The notes beneath the pieces were generated by a model. That model was given only the letters and a program-made list of their open reading frames with translations, did not search any database and was not told the origin of the DNA. A stretch of 64,000 nt of DNA from Agrostemma githago (taxonomy: Eukaryota; Streptophyta; Magnoliopsida; Caryophyllales; Caryophyllaceae): NCBI GenBank assembly GCA_958450325.1, contig OY288241.1, positions 54,446,078-54,510,077 of the forward strand, in the 5' to 3' direction. This document shows, piece by piece, positions 43,928 through 55,774 of the stretch; the first letter of the stretch is position 1; every line of letters begins with the position of its first letter. Position numbers and translations under genes: made by a program.

Positions 43928-46900
43928 TGTAACACCGGCTATTTTTCCTAACATTTTTATCCTTTCCGTTATGACTCTTTCACATTTCGGTCTTGCGTTT
44001 CCTCTCTTTTCAAGCTTTATTTTAATTTTTGAGTTTAAAGATATTTATTTTTATTTTAAAAATTTTAATTCTTTTAAATCTATTTATTTGATTTTCTTCG
44101 TAAATTATTTATTTTTCCGCGAGGAATTTTATTTGTCTACAAATTAACGTATTTAAGCTCGAATTTAAGTTATTCCTTTTTCTACAAAAGTCCAAACATA
44201 TTTTTATATATTTTCAACTAGTAAATATTTTTATTTACGAAAACTTAGCCATTAATGATTTTATTACGAAGCTTCGCGAATAATTATTTTCTTACGCGAG
44301 GTTTACTCGAATTGCTTTGAAATGTCTCTAACTTATAAATCATTTGAGACCTTTTCCCCATATTTTGGACCGACAAAGCTCCTTGTCACAATTTTACTAC
44401 GTTTTATTAATACGATTCATTTTATTACGTAAAACCGAAAAGATATGATTATTTCCCCTCTCATTTAATTGTTGCATTTTTGCAAAAACTCTTCACACTC
44501 TCTCTTAACCTCATTGGATTCCTCATTGGATTCCACATTGATGATACCACATTGGATTCTTCATCCATTTTAATTTCAGTTATGCTTAAAACCATTCCTC
44601 TCTCCCTTACATTCATTTGTGCATTAAAAAAATTGTTACAACATCATCTTCCTCATAATCCTTTGGCCGTGTTACTCCTCATCTTCTCTTGGCTGATTTT
44701 TGTTCAATTCGAGTCCTAATCGTCTCATTTTTTAGCGTCGAATTAATCCTCTTTCCGAGCCTATCGTTAAGGTAATAATCGATGATGTTTTTGATCGTTA
44801 TTCACCGTGATTTTCTTAGTTTTTCTCATGGTATTTTTCTACCATGAATTTCGTGTATGGTAGGTTTCGTGGACGATCCCGAGGTCGACAAGTATATTAT
44901 TGATTCCGATTTGGACTGGAGGTAACGTCGATGTTACTCGATATTTCATGATTTTAATTGAGTATTTGCATGTATATATTTTTATGTTTTATTTTGGCAA
45001 TATACGTATGTCATAAAATCTGGAAGATTTTTAAAAGTTGAAAATTTGCATGTTTCGGTATTTTTATAGCTTTTACGAGATTAACGATTAAATCGTCATA
45101 TTAATTTGTAAAATCGTAATATTCGGCCTAAACATGTAATATATGTTTATATTCTGTAAAAATGTTGATTTTTATGATTTTTAATAATTTGGTATTTTTC
45201 TGATATTTTTGATATCGATTATTGAATTTTTACCGTTTATGAACAAAAACGATTAAAAACTGATTTTTATTTCTAGCACTTAAACATTTTATTTTAATCT
45301 GAAATATTTCGTGGATGATGTTTCTGTTGAAAAAGAGTTTTCTGAAATTGTTCATAATTTTTCGGAAATTTTAAGTGAGTGAATTAATTAATCACTTTAA
45401 ATCATCGTTTACCGTTAAAACTGTGTTTGTCGTTTAAATTCTCAATTTTTGGCCTTTAAATAAATCCGGAATTTTGGAAATCTGAAAAAAAATAGTATTT
45501 TCTGGAAAATCATTATTTTTAAAGTTTAATAATAGTTTTTGGATATTAATACTTAAATCGTTTTGTAATTACTATTTTTATTAATCGTTATTGTCGAGAT
45601 TAGACGATTAACGAGAAAACCCTTTAAAAACCGAGTTTAATGATTCTAGAAAATTCTCTTTTCTGGACAGAATGTCCAAAAATATATTTTAGCTATTTTA
45701 CGTAATTTTTGTACTATTTATTAAAGTCTTTAATTAATAGTAATGATTTTTGGACAAAATTACGATTTATCGTTAAAATGCTTCGTCTTACATAAAAGAA
45801 TTATTTTTCAAGCAATTTTGAAAATATTTAAATCTGAAACTTTGAGATTTAAATCACCCCTTATCATATTCTAAATTTGTTTAATGATTTAAATTAAAGA
45901 AAAGACGTTAAAAGATTTAATTTGACATTTGCCGTAAAATCTTATTTACGCTTGTTTTGTCGAAACTATTAATAATTAGGGAATTTTAGTTTTATAAATT
46001 TTGGAAACACCCTAATTAGTAGTACTAAAGAGTTTAAGACTTTTTTTTAATCATTTTATAAACACTTGTATGATATTTCAATAATTTCATAAACTCATTT
46101 ATCCTTATTTTGGAAATTAATATTGTTAAGGCCGAAAGTATTAGTTTTATAAATCGATATCTTTTACTAAAAATGTTTTATTAGTATGAACTAATATTTT
46201 CGCTATTTTGATATGATGCTATCTTTTTAAAGTTTCTAAATATAGAAGTTTCCTTAAATAGAAAGTTTCCTCTTTTGGAAGGCGATCCGTTTTCCCTTTT
46301 GTTCTCTTATTGTTTACAATGATTATATCTTTTAAGTATCGATAATGACCCTGTCTTGGAGTTATGGAATAAGGACAAGTGTGGGTTTAGAGTAATATAG
46401 TCTGGGATGTACGTTTTGCCATCAACTGTAAGGCTGGTGTGTCTTTATGGGGCACATTGGTTGTTGAACTGAGCATGGTTTGTGTTCAGTGTATATTTAC
46501 CTTAAACTTAGATATCGCATCGTGTAAGTCGCGTCGGGTTGAACTGGATATGGTTTGTATCCAGGAGGGGTGTATACTACTTAAACCAGGACCTCGCTGC
46601 ACGCAGTCCTGTTATAGTTGAGTTGCCTAGTTAGAGACTGGATTCTGTTATGAGTTAAGTCTGCAGTTCTCGAAGCTAGTTTCTAGTATTGTCCTAGTGA
46701 AAGTCTAGATTCTACATTAACCCTATCCATAACGCCACATTGATTATTTTATTTATTATCGATATAAATTGGTTGCAGGTTGGCAAATATTTTATGTTTC
46801 TTCGGAAACCCATTTTAATATTTTGGTTTTGCGCTGAAAGCTTATTTTTATGAATAATGTTTTACTGTTTTCCAATTTTTTTACTATTTTCATATAATAG

Positions 46901-47216
46901 TAATTACAGTTTTAAAATCATGTTTTACGGCTGGGAGAACGTTGGCGTTGCTCCCCACTGATTGTGGCTGTTATGTTTTTAACATGACAGGTATGCATGT
47001 TTCCGGGTGTGGGCTAGCGGGCAGACATGATCCTTGCTCGATTAATTTTAATAATTTTGTTTTGTGGATTGTTAAACCCCTTTGTGGATTTATTTAATTT
47101 TGGCCATTTTATTTAGGGCCTAATGTTTGACTTTACCATTTAAATTTTTATCAAAACATAGTTAACTCTACAGTGTTTCCGCCACTGTATCGCGTTAGAA
47201 TTTCTAGGGGATTACA
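43928..47216 (+). repeat. 5' LTR of long-LTR element
   Basis: Shares its ends and many blocks with 52449-55769 and with solo LTRs A and B. Two hairpins with loop ATGGTTTGT lie at 46468-46490 and 46544-46564. The frame 44480-44719 is a Leu-rich fragment also present in the other LTR; I do not regard it as a gene. Confidence 0.92.
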
Positions 47217-47218
47217 GT

Positions 47219-47230
47219 TGGTATCAGAGC
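47219..47230 (+). promoter_or_regulatory. Primer binding site, initiator tRNA-Met, long-LTR element
   Basis: TGGTATCAGAGC two bases after the LTR end, the common plant retroelement primer site complementary to initiator tRNA-Met. Confidence 0.9.
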
Positions 47231-48173
47231 ATCACTGCTCCCAACGCTTACACCTGAAAATAGGGAAAATACCAGTAAATTATTTAAACAGTAAATAAAA
47301 ATATTATTAGAGATGGGTAGAAACAAATAAGGACTTATTTGTTTAGTCTTCGTGTTCCTGAAACTCAATGGTTAGCATTGAATATTTGTTTTATTTGTCC
47401 AAGAAGAAGACAAATGAACAAGATGTTGATAGGATGCTACTCCAGATCGGGACAAGAACTGCTTAGAATTCTTAAACACCTGCTGACTCGAGTGGACAAC
47501 TCGGTGCTCCAAGAAAAGATGCCGATGGTGACTTTTAGCTTCGGTTCATTTTACTTATGCTACAAGCCAGATGATCAAGAGTAGATTCTAGTTCCGTGAC
47601 GGTGCAACAGACTCAGATGAAATCACTTTGGATCCGGATGGAGAGACCCAATTCTAGTATGCTTGTATCTCTACGAGATGATGAAGATATCCCGCGATTT
47701 CCTTTGTGGAGCCTTAGAGGTCCGAACATCCCCGTCTCGTTTTAGATCTTAATTATATAGGATCATCGACTCTTTTCTTCCTTCCTCTACTTCTTCTAAT
47801 TCTTCTCTTTTATATTCTCCTCTTCATTCTCTTGGTGAATCCTTGTTATATTCTTCTACTCTACCATCTTTCCTCTTGAGATTCTTGGTTAGACCAATTT
47901 CCGTCTCAGTGGACCCCGTGAAAAGTCATAGAAGTTGAGGTTTAGTAAACCCTTGTTACATGGTTTGAGGATTGTGAGTATACTCTGTTATCTATCTTAG
48001 TAAGCTTTTGAGGATCGATTTGAATGATAAATTGTTGATTGATGGAATTAGGATGATACTTTAGACACCGAACCTTGGGTTATCAGTTAATTTGATTACT
48101 TTGGAGTACTTAGAGCTAAATATATTTTGGAGTAGTAAGAGTTTGTCATATTTGATGGATACTTAGTGTAACA
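47231..48173 (+). other. Interior of long-LTR element, left part, no gene recognised
   Basis: Between PBS and nested solo LTR. Stops in all frames; the longest frame (47339-47584) has no motif that I recognise. A T/C-rich stretch lies at 47765-47880. Confidence 0.6.
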
Positions 48174-50352
48174 CTCCGTTATTTTCCGAGTCATTTATAA
48201 GGCGTTATTTTTCTATTTTATTTAAATCGAGTTTCAAGTTGGAACAAATATTTTCAGTATCGTTATAAATATCAAAGTATTTTAAGGTCTTCTTAAAATA
48301 AATCGATTTTATAAATTGGTTTGATTTCGGGTTGGACTTTCAATAGAACACAAATAACACCAAAAAAGAAAAAAGAAAAAAAATGAAATCCCTTAATTTG
48401 TTTAAACCCTACGTCCTCTACCAGATTACCACCAGCTCCCCCATGATTATTTATTTATCCCTTTTTCACAACTTGTGCGGCAATACTCCTTCCTCCATCT
48501 GTCCTCTCTGGTTCTCATTCCGATTACAACATTCCTCGACCGTCGTAAATCGGGTCTTCATCCTTTGCTTATACTTATTCGTTTTGACTCCATTTCTCAT
48601 CCAATATTGTGAGTGTTCTACCTAACTAATGTTTTCTTTTATAATTTGATTTGGTGTCTCAAATTTTGATTCTTTAAGAGCTATCTTGTCATAAATTAGT
48701 AGTCATGTAAGTAATTAGTATCGGATACATTGTCGGGTGCGATCTTATGATGAATCGGGTTAGTCGTCTTTTAGTTGATTAACAGATAGTCAGTTTATAG
48801 TTGGATTGGAGCGCCTATGTTGTCGTTATATTCGGATTTGGATAATCTCAAATTAAGTTTGATGATGATCATGATGTCAATTAGTATGTATAAAAAAAAG
48901 GGAAAGAAATACTAATAAGAAGCAGTACGTGGTTTACAGTGACATGAAAATTTGAATGTTGGGAACCTTATACTTCTAACAGAGACATAGAATTGAAAGG
49001 GAATTGGAAGGTTAGTGATACAGTATTAACAATGGAGTGGAGAGAGGAATTTTGGGTTGAAATTCGTGAGACGGAGTTAAGGAGTATAGGTTAGACTCGG
49101 TGTGTATTAATTAATAGGTCGGGCGTTTAAATTTGGGGTAGAGTATTGGACAAGAGTTAGGACGGGCCTATGTTAATAAGCTGGGGTACAAGTTTGGGTC
49201 ATCTTAACATTATTTGACTAGAATATTGAATCATTTATATTATTTGTAGCTTGTGGACTCGAGGAGAAAGAATTATTGGAATAATATTAGCTGAGTTTTA
49301 ACCGTCTTGAGAGGTAAGGACGTTTTACCCTTTTTACATTTAAGTAAAGAGCATGTTCGGTTTAAATTATATTTTTAAAGCGGTTTGTAAATTATTTTGT
49401 CAATGGTGAAATTTTTATAACTCGTAATATTTTGGATATTGAATTTGTGACACGAATCACACATTGATATTGTTTTAGTAAAATTTTTGGAGATTATAAT
49501 CAGACTCTGGGAGCTCTGTTGGTCTAGTTGGTTTAAGGTGCGTTTACGACGTTCTTGGGACTTCGTCCCGAAACTGAACTCTTGGCCCGAGTTATATTTG
49601 AGTGGGGTAACCGGCCTCCACTTGCTAGGAAGTTAGACTTTCTTCTTTGGCAGCATCATCCTACTGACTGTCCAAATGCGAGAAGTGCGCACTATATAAG
49701 TCGAACTAAGCACAGGTGATATCTCTAGATCGTGCAAGGGTAGGACCTTGGCACACAGGTGGTGAAAAATATATGGTTGGTTTGGTTTCGACTACTCTTT
49801 TTATGGTATTTTGGTATTTAAACGATAATTTTAACTCTAATTTCAGTTACTATAAATAATTTATCATTATTATTATTTCACGAGTTTATTATATTATACT
49901 TTTACTCAGCTTTGCTGACGTCCTTTTGTTTTGGGTCGTTCCCCCACTGGAACCTGTACCTGTTCGTGATTTCGGGTATAGTTGATAGGTACACTGAATA
50001 TGCTGCATGGGTGCATTCTGGTTTCGGGTTTCGATGAGCGAGGAAGGATTTTAATTATTTAAACTTTGTCTCGAACTATTTACATATATTTATATTTTAG
50101 ATTATTGATTTGAGGTTGTTTTAAATCGTTTTTGGATTTTGTAAAACTTAAATCTTCCGCTGCAACGTTTTCATTTAATTAATTATCGAAATTCTATTTC
50201 GCTTCAATTATTTCTATCAAACTTCTTTTTCGTTGGATTTATATCATTTTATTTGCTTTGCACTTGGCTTTGTGAGCTAAGTGCGAAGTAACAGCTTTGA
50301 ATTTTCCGTTTTGGTTAGTTATTTTGGTCGCGGAAAATTTAGGGCTGTTACA
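48174..50352 (+). repeat. Nested solo LTR, separate family
   Basis: 2179 bp starting TGTAACACTCCG and ending GGGCTGTTACA, flanked by CTTAG (48169-48173 and 50353-50357). It has no primer site or interior genes. The sequence differs from the surrounding LTR family, so it is another gypsy-like family. It is the deepest level of nesting: inside the long-LTR element, inside element E, inside copia. Confidence 0.88.
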
Positions 50353-50357
50353 CTTAG

Positions 50358-52421
50358 TACCTAACCTAGAACCGAACTAAGTGTAACCGATAATATTACC
50401 TTGGGATTCTTACCTAATGCTTATTTGATGGATGCATCGCGAATATTTGGGATCATAGAGTATTGTTTAAAGTACTAGCCTGAGTGTTGTAATACCATTA
50501 AAGGTTTCCATTATTGTTGTTAGAAATTTCGCTGACATAGATTTCATGTGTTTCTTTTGGACTAAATCGTTGATTGTTGTCTAAGGTTGTAACCAACGAG
50601 CTTTGGAGTTGAGTGATCTAACCTGGATGAATTACTTTTAACCTTGAAGAAGAGAAATATCTTGCACAATCATAATTTGGGCTTATTGTGTTGTTTTGAG
50701 GAATACCATAATACAGATCATCTTATTGGGACTTTCATGTTAGAACTCTTTGACCAGCGAGATTGTGCCTTCGTTGAGTTATTAAATATATTGTGGATGC
50801 ACCGTGGTGATTTAAAATTTGATGGACTCCTAGAAACATTATTCGAATGACATATTTGAAGATGTGAGTGTTCTCTATTACCAATAGATTTGAGCGTGTT
50901 TGAGGATTTGTTGTACGTTCCTAACTCCTGTACCTGCAGCATTATAAATATGTTGATGATCATTTTTGAGGATTTCGTACCCGAGCCTTGTTAAATTGGT
51001 GGACCTTGTTAGTGTTCCTTACTCGAGAAAGTTGGAGTATACTTCGAGTTCAAACCTTATGAGCTTCGAGTTTAGAAACCTTATCGATTGCGAGTTTGGG
51101 CGTGTTTTGATGACCGTTGGAATTTTAATTGATGAGTTTAGAATTTAAATCATTTGTGGATTCTTACCATACTAATTGAAAGATTATATAAGTATGTAAG
51201 ACTTAATTTTGGAGGTTGTAGATTGAGTGGGACCACCTAGTACCGATATTGGACTTAGTATTGTTTTGATGGAATTATGAACCATTTTATGCGAGTCGTA
51301 CTAGGAATCTCGAGATGGTTAATTTTTTCTGTAATCCTTGAGGGCTTTTTCTGACTCTCAACTCCGTCTTTCTTTCTGCTTCTCTTCAATTCTGTTACCG
51401 CATCTGCTGCTAATCCCTTCGACCTTTATCGATTTTGAAAGTTCTTATTTTGATTTATTTTTTATCCTTGTTTTACTTACCCGTTAACCGTTTTTTTTCC
51501 AAACTCCCTATTTATTAAAAGTTTGACTTGTTTAAAAAAATGGATTATCGTAAAATTTTAACATTTTGAGCTATAATTTCTAATTGTGAACTTGCCCGTT
51601 TTGTAAAAAGTTTGACTAACTTTAACTTTTTGGATATCGTGAAATCTAACATTTTTGAATTACAATTTAAGAACTTTATACTCCACTTTTGTTTTATCTT
51701 TGGTTGATATTTATATTTAGATCTGTTTCAAAATGCTTTAATAATTTATCTTAAATTATTTCGAAATTATTTCAGTTTTTGATTTTCAGGCGATCGGAAT
51801 TTTATGAAGAATTTCATATTTCCAAATACTTCAATTTCTATAGGATTATTATGTTAAGCGTTTTAACATTGTCAAAATTATTTTGTATGTTCAAGTTTGA
51901 TAACATTTTTGAAAACTTTCATAATTACTTTGATAACATTTTCGAAATTTTAATGTTTTGAAAATTGGTTTTCGTTTTATTGTTGGTGGACTTTTGAATC
52001 TGTTATTGAAAATTTTGACGGCTGGTTCGATTTTTATTGCTAACTACAAAATTTGATTTCTCTAAACTAAATTTTATTTCTTCATAAAAGTAAATATTAT
52101 CGAATTTCATAATCAAATTGTTTAATTTTGTTTTGAAAATGTTTCCGGTTACCCTGTTTCCTTCAAGTTTGTTTACAAATGTTATCCAACAATATTATTT
52201 TTATCGAATGACTTTACTTTAAGATTTCATTAACTTAAAAGATTTTAAATTCCGGGTAGCTTAGCCCAATTCCTCTTGGAAGAAATATTTGCATTTGATT
52301 TCGTATCACTTTAAAAGTTGTAAAATTTTCTTTTGTAGCAAAATTTTTATGCGAGATTTGTATCCTCATCTTTTCGAGTAAAATAATCTTGATTTTTTTC
52401 AGCTTATTCTTAGTTTCGAGG
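50358..52421 (+). other. Interior of long-LTR element, right part, no gene recognised
   Basis: AT-rich DNA after the nested solo LTR. The few frames (50644-50850, 51779-51961) lack known motifs. It leads to the hairpin and purine-rich tract at 52422-52448. Confidence 0.6.
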
Positions 52422-52448
52422 ACGAAACTTTCTTTTAGTGCGGAGGAT
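52422..52448 (+). promoter_or_regulatory. AGGA hairpin and purine tract before 3' LTR, long-LTR element
   Basis: Perfect 7-bp stem AGTTTCG/CGAAACT with loop AGGA (52422-52439), then TTTTAGTGCGGAGGAT up to the LTR start at 52449. Confidence 0.75.
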
Positions 52449-55400
52449 TGTAACACCCGCTATTTTTCCTAACATTTTTATCCTTTCCGTTATGACTCTT
52501 TCATATTTCGGTCTTGCGTTTCCTCTCTTTCCAAGTTTTATTTTTATTTTTGAGTTTAAAGATATTTATTTTTATTTTAAAAGATTTTAATTCTTTTAAA
52601 TCTATTTATTTGATTTTCTTCGTAAATTATTTATTTTTCCGCGAGGAATTTTATTTGTCTACGAATTAACGTATTTAAGCTCGGATTTAAGTTATTCCTT
52701 TTTCTACAAATGTTCGAACATATTTTTATAATATTTTCAACTAGTAAATATTTTTATTTACGAAAACTTAGCCATTAATGATTTTATTACGAAGCTTCGT
52801 GAATAATTATTTTCTTACTTGAGGTTTACTCAAATTGCTTTGAAATGCCTCTTACTTATAAATCATTTGAGACCTTTTCCCCATATTTTGGACCGACAAA
52901 GCTCCTTGTCACAATTTTACTACGTTTTATTAATACGATTCATTTTATTACGTAAAACCGAAAAGATATGATTATTTCCCCTCTCCTTTAATTGTTGCAT
53001 TTTTGCTCAAACTCTTCACACTCTCTCTTATCCTCATTGGATTCCTCATTGGATTCCACATTGATGATACCACATTGGATTCTTCATCCATTTTAATTCC
53101 ATTTATGCTTAAAACCATTCCTCTCTCCCTTACATTCATTTGTGCATTAAAAAAATTGTTACAACATCATCTTCCTCATCATCCTTTGGCCGTGTTACTC
53201 CTCATCTTCTCTTGGCTGATTTTTGTTCAATTCGAGTCCTAATCGTCTCATTTTTTAGCGTCGAATTAATCATCTTTCCGAGCCTAACGTTAAGGTAATA
53301 ATCGATGATGTTTTTGATCGTTATTCACCGTGATTTTCTTAGTTTTTCTCATGGTATTTTTCTACCATGAATTTCGTGTATGGTAGGTTTTGTGGACGAT
53401 CCCGAGGTCGACAAGTATATTATTGATTCCGATTTGGAATGGAGGTAACGTCGATGTTACTCGGTATTTCATGATTTTAATTGAGTATTTGCATGTATAT
53501 ATTTTTATGTTTTATTTTGGCAATATACGTATGTCATAAAATCTGGAAAATTTTTAAAAGTTGAAAATTTGCATGTTTCGGTATTTTTATCGCTTTTACG
53601 AGATTAACGATTAAATCGTCATATTAATTTGTAAAATCGTAATATTCGGCCTAAACATGTAATATATGTTTATATTCTGTAAAAATGTTGATTTTGATGA
53701 TTTTTAATAATTTTGTATTTTTATGATAATTTTTATATCGATTATTGAATTTTTACCGTTTATGAACAAAAACGATTAAAAACCGATTTTTATTTCTAGC
53801 ACTTAAACATTTTATTTTAATCTGAAATATTTCGTGGATGATGTTTCTGTTGAAAAAGAGTTTTATGAAATTGTTCATAATTTTTCGGAATTTTTAAGTG
53901 GGTGAATTAATTAATCACTTTAAATCATCGTTTACCGTTAAAACCGTGTTTGTCGTTTAAATTCTCAATTTTTGGCCTTTAAATAAATCTGGAATTTTGG
54001 AAATCTGAAAAAAAATAGTATTTTCTGGAAAATCATTATTTTTAAAGTTTAATAATAGTTTTTGGATATTAATACTTAAATCGTTTTGTAATTACTATTT
54101 TTATTAATCGTTATTGTCGAGATTAGACGATTAACGAGAAAACCCTTTAAAAACCGAGTTTAATGATTCTGGAAAATTCTCTTTTCTGGACAGAATGTCC
54201 AAAAATATATTTTAGCTATTTTACGTAATTTTTGTACTATTTATTAAAGTCTTTAATTAATAGTAATGATTTTTGGACAAAATTACGTATTATCGTTAAA
54301 ATGCTTCGTCTTACATAAAAGAATTATTTTTCAAGCAATTTTGAAAATATTTAAATCTGAAACTTTGAGATTTAAATCACCCCTTATCATATTCTAAATT
54401 TGTTTAATGATTTAAATTAAAGAAAAGACGTTAAAAGATTTAATTTGACATTTGCCGTAAAATCTTATTTACGCTTGTTTTGTCGAAACTATTAATAATT
54501 AGGGAATTTTAGTTTTATAAATTTTGGAAACACCCTAATTAGTAGTACTATAGTGTTTAAGACTTTTTTTTTAATCATTTTATAAACACTTGTATGATAT
54601 TTCAATAATTTTATAAACCCATTTATCCTTATTTTGGAAATTAATATTGTTAAAGTCGAAAGTATTAGTTTTATAAATCGATATCTTTTACTAAAAATGT
54701 TTTATTAGTATGAACTAATATTTTCGCTATTTTGATATGATGCTATTTTTTTAAAGTTTCTAAATATAGAAGTTTCCTAAAATATAAAGTTTCCTCTTTT
54801 GGAAGGCGATCCGTTTTCCCTTTTGTTCTCTTATTGTTTACAATGATTATATCTTTTAAGTATCGATAATGATCCTGTCTTGGAGTTATGGAATAAGGAC
54901 AAGTGTGGGTTTAGAGTAATATAGTCTGGGATGTACGTTTTGCCATCAACTGTAAGGCTGGTGTGTCTTTATGGGGCACATTGGTTGTTGAACTGAGCAT
55001 GGTTTGTGTTCAGGAGAGTGTATATTTACCTTAAACTTAGATATCGCATCGTGTACGTCGCGTCGGGTTGAACTGAATATGGTTTGTATCCAGGAGGAGT
55101 GTATACTACTTAAACCAGGACCTCGCTGCACGCAGTCCTGTTATAGTTGAGTTGCCTAGTTAGAGACTGAATTTTGTTATGAGTTAAGTCTGCAGTTCTC
55201 GAAACTAGTTTCTAGTATTGTTCTAGTGAAAGTCTAGATTCTACATTAACCCTATCCATAACGCCACATTGATTATTTTATTTATTATCGATATAAATTG
55301 GTTGCAGGTTGGCAAATATTTTATGTTTCTTCGGAAACCCATTTTAATATTTTGGTTTTGCACTGAAAGCTTATTTTTATGAATAATGTTTTACTGTTTT

Positions 55401-55769
55401 CCGTTTTTTTTTTACTATTTTCATATAATAGTAATTACAGTTTTAAAATCATGTTTTACGGCTGGGAGAACGTTGGCATTGCTCCCCACTGATTGTGGCT
55501 GTTACATTTTTAACATGACAGGTATCCATGTTTCCGGGTGCGTGTGGGCTAGCGGGCAGACATGATCCTTGCTCGATTAATTTTAATAATTTTGTTTTGT
55601 GGATTGTTAAACCCCTTTGTGGATTTATTTAATTTTGGCCATTTTATTTAAGGGCTAATGTTTGACTTTACCATTTAAATTTTTATCAAAACATAGTTAC
55701 AGCGTGTTATAATCCCGACTCTACAGTGTTTCCGTCACTGTATCGCGTTAGAATTTCTAGTGGATTACA
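52449..55769 (+). repeat. 3' LTR of long-LTR element
   Basis: 3321 bp, colinear with 43928-47216. Hairpins with loop ATGGTTTGT lie near 54993-55013 and 55074-55094; in this copy the second stem has lost one pair (G to A). Followed by the TSD ATGTG and element E sequence. Confidence 0.92.
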
Positions 55770-55774
55770 ATGTG

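Larger units (their letters stand above)
43928..55769 (+). mobile_element. Long-LTR gypsy-like element without recognisable genes (LARD-like)
   Basis: LTRs of 3289 bp (43928-47216) and 3321 bp (52449-55769) start TGTAACACC and end GGATTACA, flanked by ATGTG (43923-43927 and 55770-55774). The PBS at 47219-47230 (TGGTATCAGAGC) fits initiator tRNA-Met. The 3' end has an AGGA-loop hairpin and a purine-rich tract. This 3' end (TTTCGAGGACGAAA before the PPT) and the very long LTRs recall Tekay/Del chromoviruses. The roughly 3 kb of own interior has no Gag, RT, integrase or chromodomain motif that I can see. The LTRs differ by only a few per cent, so the element moved fairly recently, presumably in trans. 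Confidence 0.88.

Noticed and set aside
44480..44719. Leu-rich frame conserved at 53003-53242
   Set aside because: Conservation follows from the two LTRs being copies of each other; solo LTR B does not appear to preserve it as a frame.
48383..48625. 80-codon frame with hydrophobic residues
   Set aside because: It lies in a solo LTR, has no homologous frame elsewhere in the window and no start context or domain.
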